From NCBI RefSeq assembly GCF_030605225.1, contig NZ_JAUWAV010000004.1, forward strand, positions 1 through 64,000: a stretch of 64,000 bases of DNA, in the 5' to 3' direction. The position numbers and the translations under genes were made by a program. The stretch comes from Geoalkalibacter sp. (GTDB taxonomy: Bacteria; Desulfobacterota; Desulfuromonadia; Desulfuromonadales; Geoalkalibacteraceae). Of this stretch, positions 17,886-26,784 are shown one piece after another (the stretch's first letter is position 1; each line of letters starts with the position of its first letter). The notes below the pieces were generated by a model that worked only from the letters and a program-made list of their open reading frames with translations, had not been told where the DNA came from and did no database searches.

Positions 17886-18602
17886 TCAACGTCGCCACTC
17901 ACGCTTCTGACGACCATCGAGAATGCGCCGCAAGAAGCGCGATTCTTTTTTCATCTCGCCCACCGACATCCCTTTGTCGAACAGCGCCCCGGTCGGACAG
18001 ACCTCGACGCACTTGCCGCATTCGGTGCAGCTTCGGCTTTCACCCCAGGGACGATTGAGGTCGGTGATCACCTGACTGTCGATGCCGCGTCCGCGCACAT
18101 CCCAGGTATGAGCTCCCTCGACCTCGTCACAGACACGAACACATCGCAGGCACAGAATGCAGCGGTTGTGATCGACGCCGTAGCGCGGGTGGCTGGTGTC
18201 CATCCCCAAAACGGGGTGAAGATAGTCGTAACGCACATGATCCATACCCAACTCGGCGGCCAGCTCTTGCAGTTCGCAATGCTGATTGCTGACGCAAACA
18301 GCGCAGGTATGGTTACGCTCGGCAAAGGTCAGTTCAAGAATCATCTTGCGGTAACGGTTGATTTTTTCGTTGTGCGTCACCACCACCATTCCCTCGGTGG
18401 CCTCGGTCGTGCAGGCGGCCAGCAAACGCGGCGACCCGGCGACCTCGACCATGCAAAGGCGACAGCCGCCCCGCGGACTCAAACCGTCGAGGTAGCAGAG
18501 CGTCGGCAGCTTGACACCCTGATCGCGAATCGCTTCCAGAAGGCTTTGCCCGGCGCGGGCACTGACCAACTCACCGTTGAGGGTCAAAGTGATCACCGAC
18601 AT
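17886..18602 (-). CDS. hoxU: NAD-linked hydrogenase diaphorase subunit HoxU
   Basis: 238 residues, equivalent to the N-terminus of NuoG. The [2Fe-2S] plant-type ferredoxin domain comes first ([22 protein letters not shown]), then the His-Cys3 cluster region ([16 protein letters not shown]), then two [4Fe-4S] motifs ([11 protein letters not shown] and [15 protein letters not shown]). It links HoxF to the hydrogenase subunits. The start MSVITL at 18602 overlaps the hoxF stop (TGATG) and has AAGGAG 8 nt away; the ATG six bases earlier is too near that ribosome binding site. Confidence 0.95.
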   Translation of the reverse strand: MSVITLTLNGELVSARAGQSLLEAIRDQGVKLPTLCYLDGLSPRGGCRLCMVEVAGSPRLLAACTTEATEGMVVVTHNEKINRYRKMILELTFAERNHTCAVCVSNQHCELQELAAELGMDHVRYDYLHPVLGMDTSHPRYGVDHNRCILCLRCVRVCDEVEGAHTWDVRGRGIDSQVITDLNRPWGESRSCTECGKCVEVCPTGALFDKGMSVGEMKKESRFLRRILDGRQKREWRR

Positions 18603-20314
18603 CAGCATTTCTCCTTGAGGAAGATGGCAAGCTCCCGCGCGTGCTCCGGCAACTTCAACAGTGGAACCTTGTCAAGGCGGCAGACTTCGGCCGGACAGCG
18701 GCGATCGCGGATGTGCGCCAGGTATTCGTCGCGAAAATATTCCAAGGTATTGAGCACCGGATTGGGCGCCGTCATGCCCAGACCGCATAAGCTGGATTCC
18801 TGCACGAGACGACACAGATCCTCAAGCATCTCCAGATCCTCGAGTACGGCCGCGCCGTTGGTTATACGCGTGAGAATTTCATGCATTTCCACGGTTCCGA
18901 CACGACAGGGCACGCATTTGCCGCAGCTTTCGTCCTGGCAGAATTCCATGAAAAACTTGGCCACATCAGGCATGCAGCTTCCCTGATTCATGACGATGAG
19001 GCCGCCCGAACCCATCATGGAGCCAAGCTCCTTGAGACTTTCATAATCGACCGGGGTATCCAGATGCGCGGCGGGGATGCAGCCACCGCTGGGCCCTCCG
19101 GTCTGGGCCGCCTTGAAAGCCCCCCCGTCCGGCAAACCGCCGCCGATGTCGAAGACGATCTCGCGCAAGCGGATTCCCATGTGGACTTCAATCAACCCAG
19201 AATTGACCACTTCGCCGCAAAGAGCGAACACCTTGGTGCCCTTGCTTTTTTCCGTGCCGAAACCGCTGAACCACTCGGCGCCGTTTTTAAGAATCGGTGC
19301 GACATTGGCGAAGGTCTCGACATTGTTGATCAGGGTCGGATAGCCCCAAAGACCGCTTTGCGCCGGATAGGGCGGACGCGGCACAGGTTGCCCTCGTCGT
19401 CCCATGATGGAGGTCATCAAAGCGGTCTCCTCGCCGCATACGAACGCTCCGGCCCCAACGCGCAAGTCGATGCGAAAATTAAAGTTGCTCTCAAGAATCC
19501 GACTGCCGAGAAGTCCCTTGCGTTCCGCGTCCTTGATGGCCCTGGAGAGCCGCGCCGCGGCCAAGGGGTATTCGCCGCGCACATAGATATAGCCCTGCTC
19601 GGCGCCCGTCGCGTAACCGGCGATGGCCATGCCCTCGAGCACCCGATGGGGATCGGACTCCATGATGGTGCGATCCATGTAGGCGCCAGGATCGCCCTCG
19701 TCGCCGTTGGCCACCACGAACTTGCGCTCCGCTGGGGACTTGCGCACCAATTCCCACTTGACGCCGGTGGGATAGCCTCCGCCGCCGCGCCCGCGCAGAC
19801 CGCTGCTCTTGATCGTGTTGCAAACCTCCTCCGGATTCATCTCGCGCAGAACATACGCAAGGGCGCCGTAAGCCCCCCGAGCGATGCTTTGCTCGATTTT
19901 CTCCGGATCGATCCAGCCGCTGTTGTCCAGAACGATGCGGGTCTGGCGGCTGAAAAAAGGCAGGTCGACGGCAAGGGGCTCGACGGGAGGCGGCTCATCG
20001 GCCCAATGACGGCGCAAAATATCGCAGGCGGTTTCGGGGGTCAGTTTTTCAAACATCCTCTCGCCGCCCTCGGGGCTGAGGATGCGCAACAAGGGACCGC
20101 GGCTGCAGGGCCCCATGCACCCCGTGGCGACCAGTTCCAGGTCGACTTCCCCGCTCTTGCGCCGCTCGGCGATCAACGCCTCAAGGGCGCTTTTCACTTT
20201 GTCGGCCCCAGCCGACAGGCAGGGCGTGCTGTAGCAAAGAAACAGGCGCAGGGCCTGCTCTTTCTGGCGTTGCCGCTCCTGCTCGGCGAGACTGTGCAAC
20301 TCTGCCGGATTCAT
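18602..20314 (-). CDS. hoxF: NAD-linked hydrogenase diaphorase subunit HoxF
   Basis: 570 residues, NuoF-like. An N-terminal thioredoxin-like [2Fe-2S] region ([25 protein letters not shown]) precedes the FMN/NADH domain ([30 protein letters not shown]) and the C-terminal [4Fe-4S] site ([13 protein letters not shown] and the later SSLCGLG). It exchanges electrons with NAD(H). ATG 20314 overlaps the hoxE stop (ATGA) and has GGAGG; the frame is open to 20449 but lies inside hoxE there. Confidence 0.96.
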   Translation of the reverse strand: MNPAELHSLAEQERQRQKEQALRLFLCYSTPCLSAGADKVKSALEALIAERRKSGEVDLELVATGCMGPCSRGPLLRILSPEGGERMFEKLTPETACDILRRHWADEPPPVEPLAVDLPFFSRQTRIVLDNSGWIDPEKIEQSIARGAYGALAYVLREMNPEEVCNTIKSSGLRGRGGGGYPTGVKWELVRKSPAERKFVVANGDEGDPGAYMDRTIMESDPHRVLEGMAIAGYATGAEQGYIYVRGEYPLAAARLSRAIKDAERKGLLGSRILESNFNFRIDLRVGAGAFVCGEETALMTSIMGRRGQPVPRPPYPAQSGLWGYPTLINNVETFANVAPILKNGAEWFSGFGTEKSKGTKVFALCGEVVNSGLIEVHMGIRLREIVFDIGGGLPDGGAFKAAQTGGPSGGCIPAAHLDTPVDYESLKELGSMMGSGGLIVMNQGSCMPDVAKFFMEFCQDESCGKCVPCRVGTVEMHEILTRITNGAAVLEDLEMLEDLCRLVQESSLCGLGMTAPNPVLNTLEYFRDEYLAHIRDRRCPAEVCRLDKVPLLKLPEHARELAIFLKEKC

Positions 20315-20850
20315 TTGGTGTCCTCCTGGCGTGCCTGAACAAGACGCATTTTTTCCTGTATGGCGGCGAGGGTCGCTTCGGGGGTCTGCTTGCCGAGCAC
20401 CTCGCCATCGAGCGTCAGCATGGGGGCCAGACTGCAATTGCCGAGACAACGCGCCGCCATCAGGGTCAATTTCCCGTCAGGGGTCGTCTCACCGGCCTTC
20501 ATGGAAAAAGCCTGTTCAATCCGCGCAACGATTTCGCCTGCGCCCTTGACATAACAGGCGGTGCCCATGCAGACCACGCACACGTGATCACCCTGGGGGT
20601 CGAGACTAAAAAAGTTGTAGAAAGTGGCGACCCCGAAAACCCAGCTCGGAGGCAACCGAAGTCGCAGGGAAACATAATCGAGAATCTCCTCGTCGAGATG
20701 ACCGAAGGTCTCTTGGGCGATGTGCAGCACCTCGATGAGGGCATCCTGCTGATAGTGAAACTTCTTGAGGGACTTCTCAAGGAGTTGCAACCTTGGATTC
20801 TCGCCTTGCCGATCCTGATTCGGCCGACCGGCCGCGACAGATGTTGTCAT
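20311..20850 (-). CDS. hoxE: NAD-linked hydrogenase diaphorase subunit HoxE
   Basis: 179 residues, NuoE-like thioredoxin-fold [2Fe-2S] protein. The four ligands are in [13 protein letters not shown] and [11 protein letters not shown] (Cx4C and Cx3C). HoxE is an extra diaphorase component present in the pentameric cyanobacterial-type Hox enzymes. ATG 20850 has GAGGAAAT upstream. First gene of the operon; all junctions downstream overlap or are within about 20 bp, so the complex is made as one unit. No hyp genes are in the window. Confidence 0.95.
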   Translation of the reverse strand: MTTSVAAGRPNQDRQGENPRLQLLEKSLKKFHYQQDALIEVLHIAQETFGHLDEEILDYVSLRLRLPPSWVFGVATFYNFFSLDPQGDHVCVVCMGTACYVKGAGEIVARIEQAFSMKAGETTPDGKLTLMAARCLGNCSLAPMLTLDGEVLGKQTPEATLAAIQEKMRLVQARQEDTK

Positions 20851-21098
20851 GCGAATTTCCTCGCTGGAATTAGGCCGGGAACTGAAATCTAAATCCCGGA
20901 TAGACTAAATCGCCCAAAAAAATCCAATATCTGCCCTGCGTCCTTCTCGCGCGGGACAAAACAAGCCGAATGCCATGCAATTTCAGGTCCACCGCGCAAG
21001 CTGCTTGGCATTTACCGAAAAACTGCTTTACTTTTAGCTACCGTCGCGTTGATAACGATACCGCAAAAAATCAGATTTTCGCCGGGAGGAGACCACAA

Positions 21099-21554
21099 AT
21101 GCCGCGCGCCCTGCTTTTGATGATCTGCTTTTCATTTGTGCTGACGGGGTGCGGGACGCACCTGAGCCGAAGCGTTGCTCCTTCCCAGGGGGACGAATCG
21201 TCCCAGGTCCGCAAATCCGTCGATGAACTTTTTGCGTCCTTCCAGGCCAGGGACCTCGACCGCTTCAGCAGTCAGGTCTCGCGGCTCTACTTCAACGACA
21301 AGCAGCGACTGGAACTGCGGGTGCGCCGCGACTTCAACGCCCATCAGGATGTGCGCTTCAACTATACCCTGACCGAGATCTCGCCCGACGGACTGGGCCG
21401 GGTTTTCGTCACCCTCAACTATGACCGCACCCATTTTTCCCTGGCCGAGGGCCAACAGGTCCGAAAATCCGGGCAGGCGTCCTTCATTTTTTACCGCGAA
21501 GAAAACCACTACCGCCTGGTTTACCAGCGGCCGCCGCTTTTCGGGCTGCATTAG
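21099..21554 (+). CDS. Small lipoprotein of unknown function
   Basis: 151 residues. A signal peptide with lipobox (SFVLTGCG) is followed by a region with VRKSVDELFASFQARDLDRFSSQVS, which resembles the start of an NTF2/SnoaL-like fold (conserved helix followed by beta strands such as RVFVTLNYDR and ASFIFYREENHYRLVYQ). Likely attached to a membrane on the periplasmic side. ATG 21099 has GGGAGGAG; the frame is open to 20970 but upstream sequence is promoter-like. It diverges from hoxE and is followed by lon after a promoter. No function can be named. Confidence 0.75.
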   Translation: MPRALLLMICFSFVLTGCGTHLSRSVAPSQGDESSQVRKSVDELFASFQARDLDRFSSQVSRLYFNDKQRLELRVRRDFNAHQDVRFNYTLTEISPDGLGRVFVTLNYDRTHFSLAEGQQVRKSGQASFIFYREENHYRLVYQRPPLFGLH

Positions 21555-21593
21555 AAAACGAAAACGGCGCTCCCGAGCTCAAGAGTCCAGCGG

Positions 21594-21622
21594 TTGACAA
21601 CCTCGCGCGAAGTGATTAGCTT
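21594..21622 (+). promoter_or_regulatory. Sigma-70-like promoter of lon
   Basis: TTGACA (21594), 17-bp spacer, TAGCTT (21617). The start site would be near 21629, giving a 30-nt leader. The -35 is perfect, the -10 is weak; no CIRCE or sigma-32 pattern was seen. Confidence 0.4.
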
Positions 21623-21658
21623 GCCTCCACCTTATCTCCCGCCAAGGAGCAAGCGCCC

Positions 21659-24118
21659 ATGAGCGATGAAAAAGACGACATCATCGAGGCGGACGTGGAC
21701 AGCGAGGGAACCCAGGCCCCTGCCCAGGAGGCGAGCCTGGTGCTGGCCTCCGAAATCCTGCCGCCCACCTTGCCCCTGATTCCCCTGCGGCCGCGACCGG
21801 CTTTTCCCGGCATCATCCTGCCCCTGGCGGTGAATGGCGCCGAGCGCGTTCTCTCCATCGAGCAGGCCATGAAGACGCCCCAACACGCCATCGGCCTGAT
21901 TCTGGTCAAGGATCTCGAAGAGGGCGACAAGCCGGAAAACCTGCACCGCGTGGGGGTTGCCGCGCGCATCCTGAAGATCCTCCATCAGGAGGAGCAGACC
22001 GTGCATGTGCTGGTCAACACCCAGGAGCGCTTCGTGCTCGACGAGGTGCATGAGGCGCCCGACGGTGTCCTGCACGGCCGCGTCACTTACCGCTACAGCG
22101 CCGAACTGTCCGTCAATCCCGAGCTCAAGGCCTATTCCATGGCCATCATCGGGGCGCTCAAGGAACTGGTGGCGATCAACCCGCTCTATTCCGAGGAAAT
22201 CAAGATGTTCCTCAACCGCTCCAGTCTCGACGACCCGGGGCGCCTGGCGGATTTCGCCGCCAACCTGACCACCGCCGACGGGCAGGAACTGCAGAAGATT
22301 CTGGAAACCTTCGATGTGAAGAAGCGCATCGACCGCGTCCTGGTGCTGCTGAAAAAAGAGCTCGAGGTTTCGCGCATCCAAACCAAGATCACCAAGCAGA
22401 TCGAGGAGAAGATCAGCAAGCAACAGCGTGAATTCTTCCTGCGTGAGCAGCTCAAGGCCATCAAGAAGGAACTGGGGCTGGAAAAGGAAGGCAAGGCGGC
22501 GGAAGTCGAGAAGTTCCAAAAGCGCCTGAAGGATCTCAAGCTCAACGACGAGGCGCAAAAAACCGTCGACGAGGAGTTGGAAAAGCTGCGTCTGCTCGAA
22601 CCCGCCTCGCCCGAATACACCGTCACGCGCAACTACCTGGAGTGGCTCACGGTGCTGCCCTGGGGCAAATTCAGCAAGGATAGCTATCAGATCGAGCGGG
22701 CGCGGCGCATTCTCGACCGCGATCACCACGGCCTTGACGACGTCAAGGAACGCATCCTCGAATTCATCGCCGTGGGCAAGATGAAGGGTGACATTTCCGG
22801 CTCGATCCTGTGTCTGGTCGGCCCGCCCGGGGTGGGCAAGACCTCCATCGGCCACAGCGTCGCCGACGCCCTGGGGCGCAAGTTCTTTCGCTTTTCCCTG
22901 GGCGGCATGCGTGATGAGGCCGAGATCAAGGGACACCGGCGCACCTACATCGGCGCCATGCCCGGCAAGTTCATTCAGGCCATGAAGAGCGCGGGCACCG
23001 CCAACCCGGTGCTCATGCTCGACGAGATCGACAAGATCGGCGCGAGCTTCCAGGGCGATCCGGCCTCGGCGCTGCTCGAAGTGCTCGATCCCGAGCAGAA
23101 CGCAAGTTTTCGCGACCACTATCTCGATGTGCCCTATGATCTCTCCCATGTGCTCTTCATCGCCACCGCCAACCAGCTCGACACCATCCCGGCGCCGCTG
23201 CTCGACCGCATGGAGGTGATTCGCCTCTCGGGCTACATCAAGGAAGAAAAGATCGAGATCGCGCGCCGCTACCTGGTGCCCAAGGCGCTGAAAAACCACG
23301 GCCTCGACAAAAATCAGGTGAGCATCAAGCGCGACGCCCTGGAGAAAATCATCGAGGACTACGCGCGCGAGGCCGGGGTGCGCAACCTGGAAAACCGCAT
23401 CAAGAAGATCATGCGCAAGGCGGCGCGGGAATTCGCCGGAGGGCGCACGGATAAAATCACCGTCGGAGCCCGCGAGGTGCAAACCTATCTCGGCAAGCCC
23501 GTCTTCACCGCCGACGAAGTGTTCGCCGGTGTGCCCGGCGTGGTCACGGGCCTGGCCTGGACCAGCCTGGGCGGCGCCACCCTGCAGATCGAGGCGACGG
23601 CGGTGCCCAGCCAGAACAAGGGGTTCAAGCAAACCGGCCAACTGGGCGCGGTCATGGTCGAGAGTTCGGAAATCGCCTATTCCTACACCATGGCGCATCT
23701 GGCCGAATACGGCGCGCCGAGCGATTTCTTCGACAAGCATTTCGTGCACCTGCACGTGCCGGCCGGCGCCACGCCCAAGGATGGTCCCTCGGCCGGCGTC
23801 ACCATGACCACGGCGCTTTTGTCGATGATTTCCGGCCGACCGGTCATTGAAAAACTCGGCATGACCGGCGAACTGACCCTCACCGGCCGCGTGCTGCCCA
23901 TCGGCGGAGTCAAGGAAAAGACCATCGCCGCGCGCCGCGCCGGGCTCACCACCCTGATTTTTCCCGAGGGCAACCGCAAGGACTACGAAGAACTGCCGGA
24001 TTACTTGAGAGAAGGCTTGACGGTGCACTTCGCTCGGGAGTACAACGACGTCTACCGCGTGGCCTTCGGGCTAACCGACAGGATCAAGAAAAACACAAAG
24101 GTTCAAAAGAACACCTGA
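21659..24118 (+). CDS. lon: ATP-dependent protease La
   Basis: 819 residues, full-length LonA. Domains in order: N-terminal substrate-binding LAN domain (about 35-230), coiled-coil linker rich in K/E (230-310), AAA+ module with Walker [10 protein letters not shown] and Walker [12 protein letters not shown], and the protease domain with the Ser-Lys dyad (S near 711 in [10 protein letters not shown] and K near 752 in GGVKEK). It degrades misfolded and regulatory proteins in the cytoplasm. ATG 21659 has CAAGGAG. Followed by an inverted repeat and a small gene. Confidence 0.98.
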   Translation: MSDEKDDIIEADVDSEGTQAPAQEASLVLASEILPPTLPLIPLRPRPAFPGIILPLAVNGAERVLSIEQAMKTPQHAIGLILVKDLEEGDKPENLHRVGVAARILKILHQEEQTVHVLVNTQERFVLDEVHEAPDGVLHGRVTYRYSAELSVNPELKAYSMAIIGALKELVAINPLYSEEIKMFLNRSSLDDPGRLADFAANLTTADGQELQKILETFDVKKRIDRVLVLLKKELEVSRIQTKITKQIEEKISKQQREFFLREQLKAIKKELGLEKEGKAAEVEKFQKRLKDLKLNDEAQKTVDEELEKLRLLEPASPEYTVTRNYLEWLTVLPWGKFSKDSYQIERARRILDRDHHGLDDVKERILEFIAVGKMKGDISGSILCLVGPPGVGKTSIGHSVADALGRKFFRFSLGGMRDEAEIKGHRRTYIGAMPGKFIQAMKSAGTANPVLMLDEIDKIGASFQGDPASALLEVLDPEQNASFRDHYLDVPYDLSHVLFIATANQLDTIPAPLLDRMEVIRLSGYIKEEKIEIARRYLVPKALKNHGLDKNQVSIKRDALEKIIEDYAREAGVRNLENRIKKIMRKAAREFAGGRTDKITVGAREVQTYLGKPVFTADEVFAGVPGVVTGLAWTSLGGATLQIEATAVPSQNKGFKQTGQLGAVMVESSEIAYSYTMAHLAEYGAPSDFFDKHFVHLHVPAGATPKDGPSAGVTMTTALLSMISGRPVIEKLGMTGELTLTGRVLPIGGVKEKTIAARRAGLTTLIFPEGNRKDYEELPDYLREGLTVHFAREYNDVYRVAFGLTDRIKKNTKVQKNT

Positions 24119-24129
24119 AAGCCCCTTTT

Positions 24130-24213
24130 ACCGCAGAGCGCACAGAGAACGCGGAGGAAAGGCATAGGCTAATCCTTATGGTTTTTCTCTGCGTTCTCGG
24201 CGGACTCAGCGGT
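24130..24213. repeat. Imperfect inverted repeat of the ACCGCAGAG type
   Basis: Left arm 24130-24160 begins ACCGCAGAGCGCACAGAGAA; the reverse complement of 24182-24213 begins ACCGCTGAGTCCGCCGAGAA. The arms share the CGC.GAG..CGC.GAGAACGC.GAG pattern over about 32 bp with a 21-bp loop. Elements of this look are dispersed intergenic repeats in many genomes of this group. It lies right after lon and could act as an RNA hairpin; there is no T-run, so it is not a typical terminator. Confidence 0.6.
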
Positions 24214-24246
24214 ATATAATTATTTTTTCCAAGGAGCTCCATCAAA

Positions 24247-24480
24247 ATGACCGTCGCCGAACTCCAGCAGGCCGTCCTGGCCTTGAGCCGCGAGGAAAAA
24301 CAGCAACTGCTGCTCGCCACCCTGCCCCAGATGTCCAAGGAGGTCATGCAGGACCGCTCCTTTCTCATGCAGTTGCTGCCCGTGTTCATGAACCTGATCA
24401 AGGACAGCGGCATCGACCTGCAGCAGCTCGTGCAGTTCGCCATGATGATGAACGGCGGCCAGCCGCCGCGCCAGCCCTGA
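24247..24480 (+). CDS. Small helical protein of unknown function
   Basis: 77 residues, no family recognised. It is almost wholly helical by composition, with a leucine/glutamine-rich first half (AELQQAVLALSREEKQQLLLATL) and a methionine-rich second half (FAMMMNGG). ATG 24247 is preceded by CAAGGAGC. It lies 27 bp upstream of trpS and is probably cotranscribed with it. Confidence 0.6.
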   Translation: MTVAELQQAVLALSREEKQQLLLATLPQMSKEVMQDRSFLMQLLPVFMNLIKDSGIDLQQLVQFAMMMNGGQPPRQP

Positions 24481-24506
24481 TTCCCACCCGCAAGAGGTTT
24501 ACATTC

Positions 24507-25472
24507 ATGCGCATTCTCAGCGGCATTCAGCCCTCGGGCAGCCTGCACCTCGGCAACTACTTCGGCATGATGAAGAAGATGATCGAGTACCAGGAGCAGG
24601 AAGACCTTTTCTGCTTCATCGCCAACTACCATGCCATGACCTCCGTCAGCGACGGCAAGGTGCTGGCTCGCGGCACCCTGGAAGCCGCGGCCAACTTCCT
24701 CGCCCTGGGCATGGATCCGGAACGCAGCACCTTCTGGGTGCAGTCCGACGTGCAGGAAGTGCAGGAGCTCACCTGGGCCCTGTCCAACTTCACGCCCATG
24801 GGTCTGCTCGAGCGCTGCCACAGCTACAAGGACAAGGTCGCCAAGGGCATCGCCGCCAACCACGGCCTGTTCGCCTACCCGGTGCTGATGACCGCCGACA
24901 TCCTGCTGTTCCAGAGCGATCGGGTGCCGGTGGGCAAGGACCAGAAACAGCACGTCGAGGTGGCGCGCGACATCGCGCTCAAGTTCAACAACCACTACGG
25001 TGAAATCTTCACCATTCCCGAGGCCGAGATCGATGATGAGGTCGCAACCGTACCCGGCATCGACGGCCAGAAAATGAGCAAGAGCTACGGCAACACCATT
25101 GATCTGTTTCAGGACGAAAAGGCCCTGCGCAAGCAGATCATGCGCATCGTCACCGATTCGACCCCCGTGGAAGAGCCCAAGGATCCGGACAAATGCAATG
25201 TCTTCCAGATCTATCGCCTGTTTCTCGACAAGGACCGGCAGCAGGCCTTGCGGCGGCGCTATGAAGCGGGCGGCATGGGTTACGGCGAGGTCAAGCAGGA
25301 GTTGTTCGAAACGGTGCGCGATTTCTTCGCGCCCTATGCCGAGCGGCGCCGCGAACTGCTCGCCGATCTCGACGGCCTGCGCGCCGTTCTGGCGCGGGGT
25401 GCCGAAAAAGCGCGCGATGCCGGAGCCCCGACGCTGCGCAAGGTGAGAAAAAAGACCGGGCTGGCGTATTGA
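24507..25472 (+). CDS. trpS: Tryptophan-tRNA ligase
   Basis: 321 residues, class I synthetase of normal size. It begins RILSGIQPSGSLHLGNYFG, which contains the HIGH-like motif, and carries the KMSKS loop as GQKMSKSYGN, with ALSNFTPMGLLERCHSYKDK and DILLFQSDRVPVGKDQKQH in between. It charges tRNA-Trp. ATG 24507; the ribosome binding site is AAGAGGT. The C-terminal RKVRKKTGL segment matches the family end. Confidence 0.97.
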   Translation: MRILSGIQPSGSLHLGNYFGMMKKMIEYQEQEDLFCFIANYHAMTSVSDGKVLARGTLEAAANFLALGMDPERSTFWVQSDVQEVQELTWALSNFTPMGLLERCHSYKDKVAKGIAANHGLFAYPVLMTADILLFQSDRVPVGKDQKQHVEVARDIALKFNNHYGEIFTIPEAEIDDEVATVPGIDGQKMSKSYGNTIDLFQDEKALRKQIMRIVTDSTPVEEPKDPDKCNVFQIYRLFLDKDRQQALRRRYEAGGMGYGEVKQELFETVRDFFAPYAERRRELLADLDGLRAVLARGAEKARDAGAPTLRKVRKKTGLAY

Positions 25473-25560
25473 AGGAGAGGATCGCCGAGGACGAAGTTTC
25501 GTTATGCTATAGTAACACTAGGTTGTTCCTTCGCCCGCAAATCGTCCCGGGAGGTTTTCC

Positions 25561-25740
25561 ATGAGTGTCTACCGTCGCTGGTTCTGCAGTTGCAGTGGCA
25601 AGCCCGAGGAACTCATCTACGATCAGGTTCTCGAAGAGGAAGTCCCGGGCGAGCCGGTCTGCGAACGATGCGGGGCCGGCCCTTCCTCCGATCCCAAACG
25701 CACGATTTCCTTTCGCGACGAAGAGGAGTTCAACGAGTAA
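25561..25740 (+). CDS. 59-residue zinc-ribbon protein
   Basis: A short frame of 59 codons: MSVYRRWFCSCSGKPEELIY, then an acidic middle and VCERCGAGPSSDPKRTISF. The CxC and CxxC pairs at residues 9/11 and 34/37 make a likely zinc ribbon. A good ribosome binding site (GGGAGG, about 8 nt before ATG 25561) supports real translation. Its last 11 bp overlap, tail to tail, the DUF4177 gene on the other strand. Function unknown. Confidence 0.7.
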   Translation: MSVYRRWFCSCSGKPEELIYDQVLEEEVPGEPVCERCGAGPSSDPKRTISFRDEEEFNE

Positions 25741-25963
25741 CCTCGCCCTCATCAGCGCGCGTGAAGAGGACAAAAGCCATGGCGGGGCGACGACTACCCT
25801 CGCGCGAAACGAACTGAACCGCGTCGAACGTCCAGCCTTGCGCGGTCCATGCGTTGAGGATCTGTTCCAGGGATTCATCCGTCACGGTGCTTGTTTCAAC
25901 CACCTTGTAGCGTAGCACGCCTCTGCCTCCTGCCGCCTTCAACTCGTCGATTTTATTGCTCAT
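25730..25963 (-). CDS. DUF4177-like small protein
   Basis: 77 residues. The pattern YKVVETSTVTDESLEQILNAWTAQGWTFDAVQFV matches the DUF4177 family, small alpha/beta proteins of unknown function (strand, helix ending NAWTAQGW, strand). The end of this gene overlaps the 59-residue zinc-ribbon gene by 11 bp on the opposite strand. No clear partner gene on the same strand. Confidence 0.7.
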   Translation of the reverse strand: MSNKIDELKAAGGRGVLRYKVVETSTVTDESLEQILNAWTAQGWTFDAVQFVSREGSRRPAMAFVLFTRADEGEVTR

Positions 25964-26503
25964 GCCCGCCGTTTTCCGAACCGAAATTCGGCGGAAACCG
26001 TCCGCTCATTTCGCCATTTCAGAATTTGTTTCCATCCATCAAAATCATTTTTTACCAGAAGTTGAAACATTTTTTTGAATTTTTTGTGAATTTCCATAAC
26101 GCATGGAATTTTTTGCGAATTATTTGGCACAGCACCGGTTTCACCCTGCGAAACGCTGATTTTCATGCAAGATTAGTGTTGACACAATTTTAGAACGGCG
26201 TATCATGTCTACGGAATTTTTCCCCAATATATGGTTCTTTATGCGCTCCTTGAGGGCGCATTTCTGGTAATAAATTAAATATCGGTTTATTGCCTCGAAC
26301 TTTCCGAAACAGGCACCCATCCCGGCAAAGGAGGTGAATCCGAGCATCACAGGTTCCACAGCCCATTTTTTCTTTGAGGCAGCGGGCCTCCCTCCCTCAG
26401 GAGACCGCCACTCATGTTCACTGTAGTTCTAGTTTGCCATTACCCCGTGCCATTTATTTGCAGGAGAGAGAGTTCCCCATTTCAACCAAAGGAGCAACGC
26501 TTT
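25964..26503. other. AT-rich intergenic region and long leader of the acetate symporter operon
   Basis: 540 bp without a convincing gene. The first 200 bp are AT-rich with repeated GAATTTTTTG-like strings (26077-26135). A sigma-70-like promoter lies at 26179-26206, leaving a leader of nearly 300 nt before the DUF485 gene. Near 26330 the leader has a perfect anti-16S string (AAAGGAGGTGA) not followed by ATG or TTG at a usable distance; a GTG directly after it opens a 30-codon frame. A C/G-rich segment with CCTCCCTCCCTCAGGAG follows. No known riboswitch was recognised. Confidence 0.5.
26179..26206 (+). promoter_or_regulatory. Sigma-70-like promoter of the DUF485-actP operon
   Basis: TTGACA (26179-26184), 16-bp spacer, TATCAT (26201-26206). 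A start site near 26213 gives a leader of about 290 nt before the DUF485 start at 26504. It is the best promoter match in the region. Confidence 0.5.
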
Positions 26504-26770
26504 ATGGGACACGGACCCGCAGTCAAACTCGGCAAGGATAACGCCGCCGGGTACAAGACCAAAATCGGCATCAGCATGTTTGTCGTCTACACCCTCATTT
26601 ATTTCCTCTTCGTGGTCATCAACATCGCCAGTCCCGAAGCCATGCAGGTCCAGGTGATCGGTCTGAATCTGGCGGTCGTGTACGGCATGGGGCTGATCAT
26701 CTTTGCGTTCCTGCTGGCCCTGGTCTACAACCATTTCTGCACCCAGGCAGAAAATCGGCTGAACAAATAA
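26504..26770 (+). CDS. DUF485 membrane protein, partner of the acetate symporter
   Basis: 88 residues with two membrane segments (IGISMFVVYTLIYFLFVVI and LAVVYGMGLIIFAFLLALVY) joined by a short loop, the usual DUF485 layout. DUF485 genes (yjcH in E. coli) nearly always sit just before actP-type sodium/solute symporters; the role of the small protein is not settled. ATG 26504 has AAAGGAG; the frame is open to 26414 but the upstream part is leader. 14 bp before the symporter gene. Confidence 0.88.
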   Translation: MGHGPAVKLGKDNAAGYKTKIGISMFVVYTLIYFLFVVINIASPEAMQVQVIGLNLAVVYGMGLIIFAFLLALVYNHFCTQAENRLNK

Positions 26771-26784
26771 GGGGGAGATGACCA

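Noticed and set aside
17866-17898. Longer hoxY start at 17898
   Set aside because: It would overlap hoxU by 13 bp and adds residues not seen in the family, while ATG 17865 has a suitable ribosome binding site.
24130-24213. CRISPR-like repeat
   Set aside because: Only two arms in inverted, not direct, orientation and no spacer series. No other repeat series was found in the window.
26130-26160. Sigma-54 promoter near TTGGCACAGCACCGGTTT
   Set aside because: The GG and GC dinucleotides are not at the required 10-bp distance; one position reads GT.
26141-26359. 72-codon minus-strand frame in the leader region of the acetate operon
   Set aside because: It lies antisense across the best promoter and leader, has no convincing ribosome binding site and no recognisable family.
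26330-26430. Possible c-di-GMP (GEMM) riboswitch before DUF485-actP
   Set aside because: The core strings of that class (the GCAAA.CC and GGGACGCAAAG segments) are absent.
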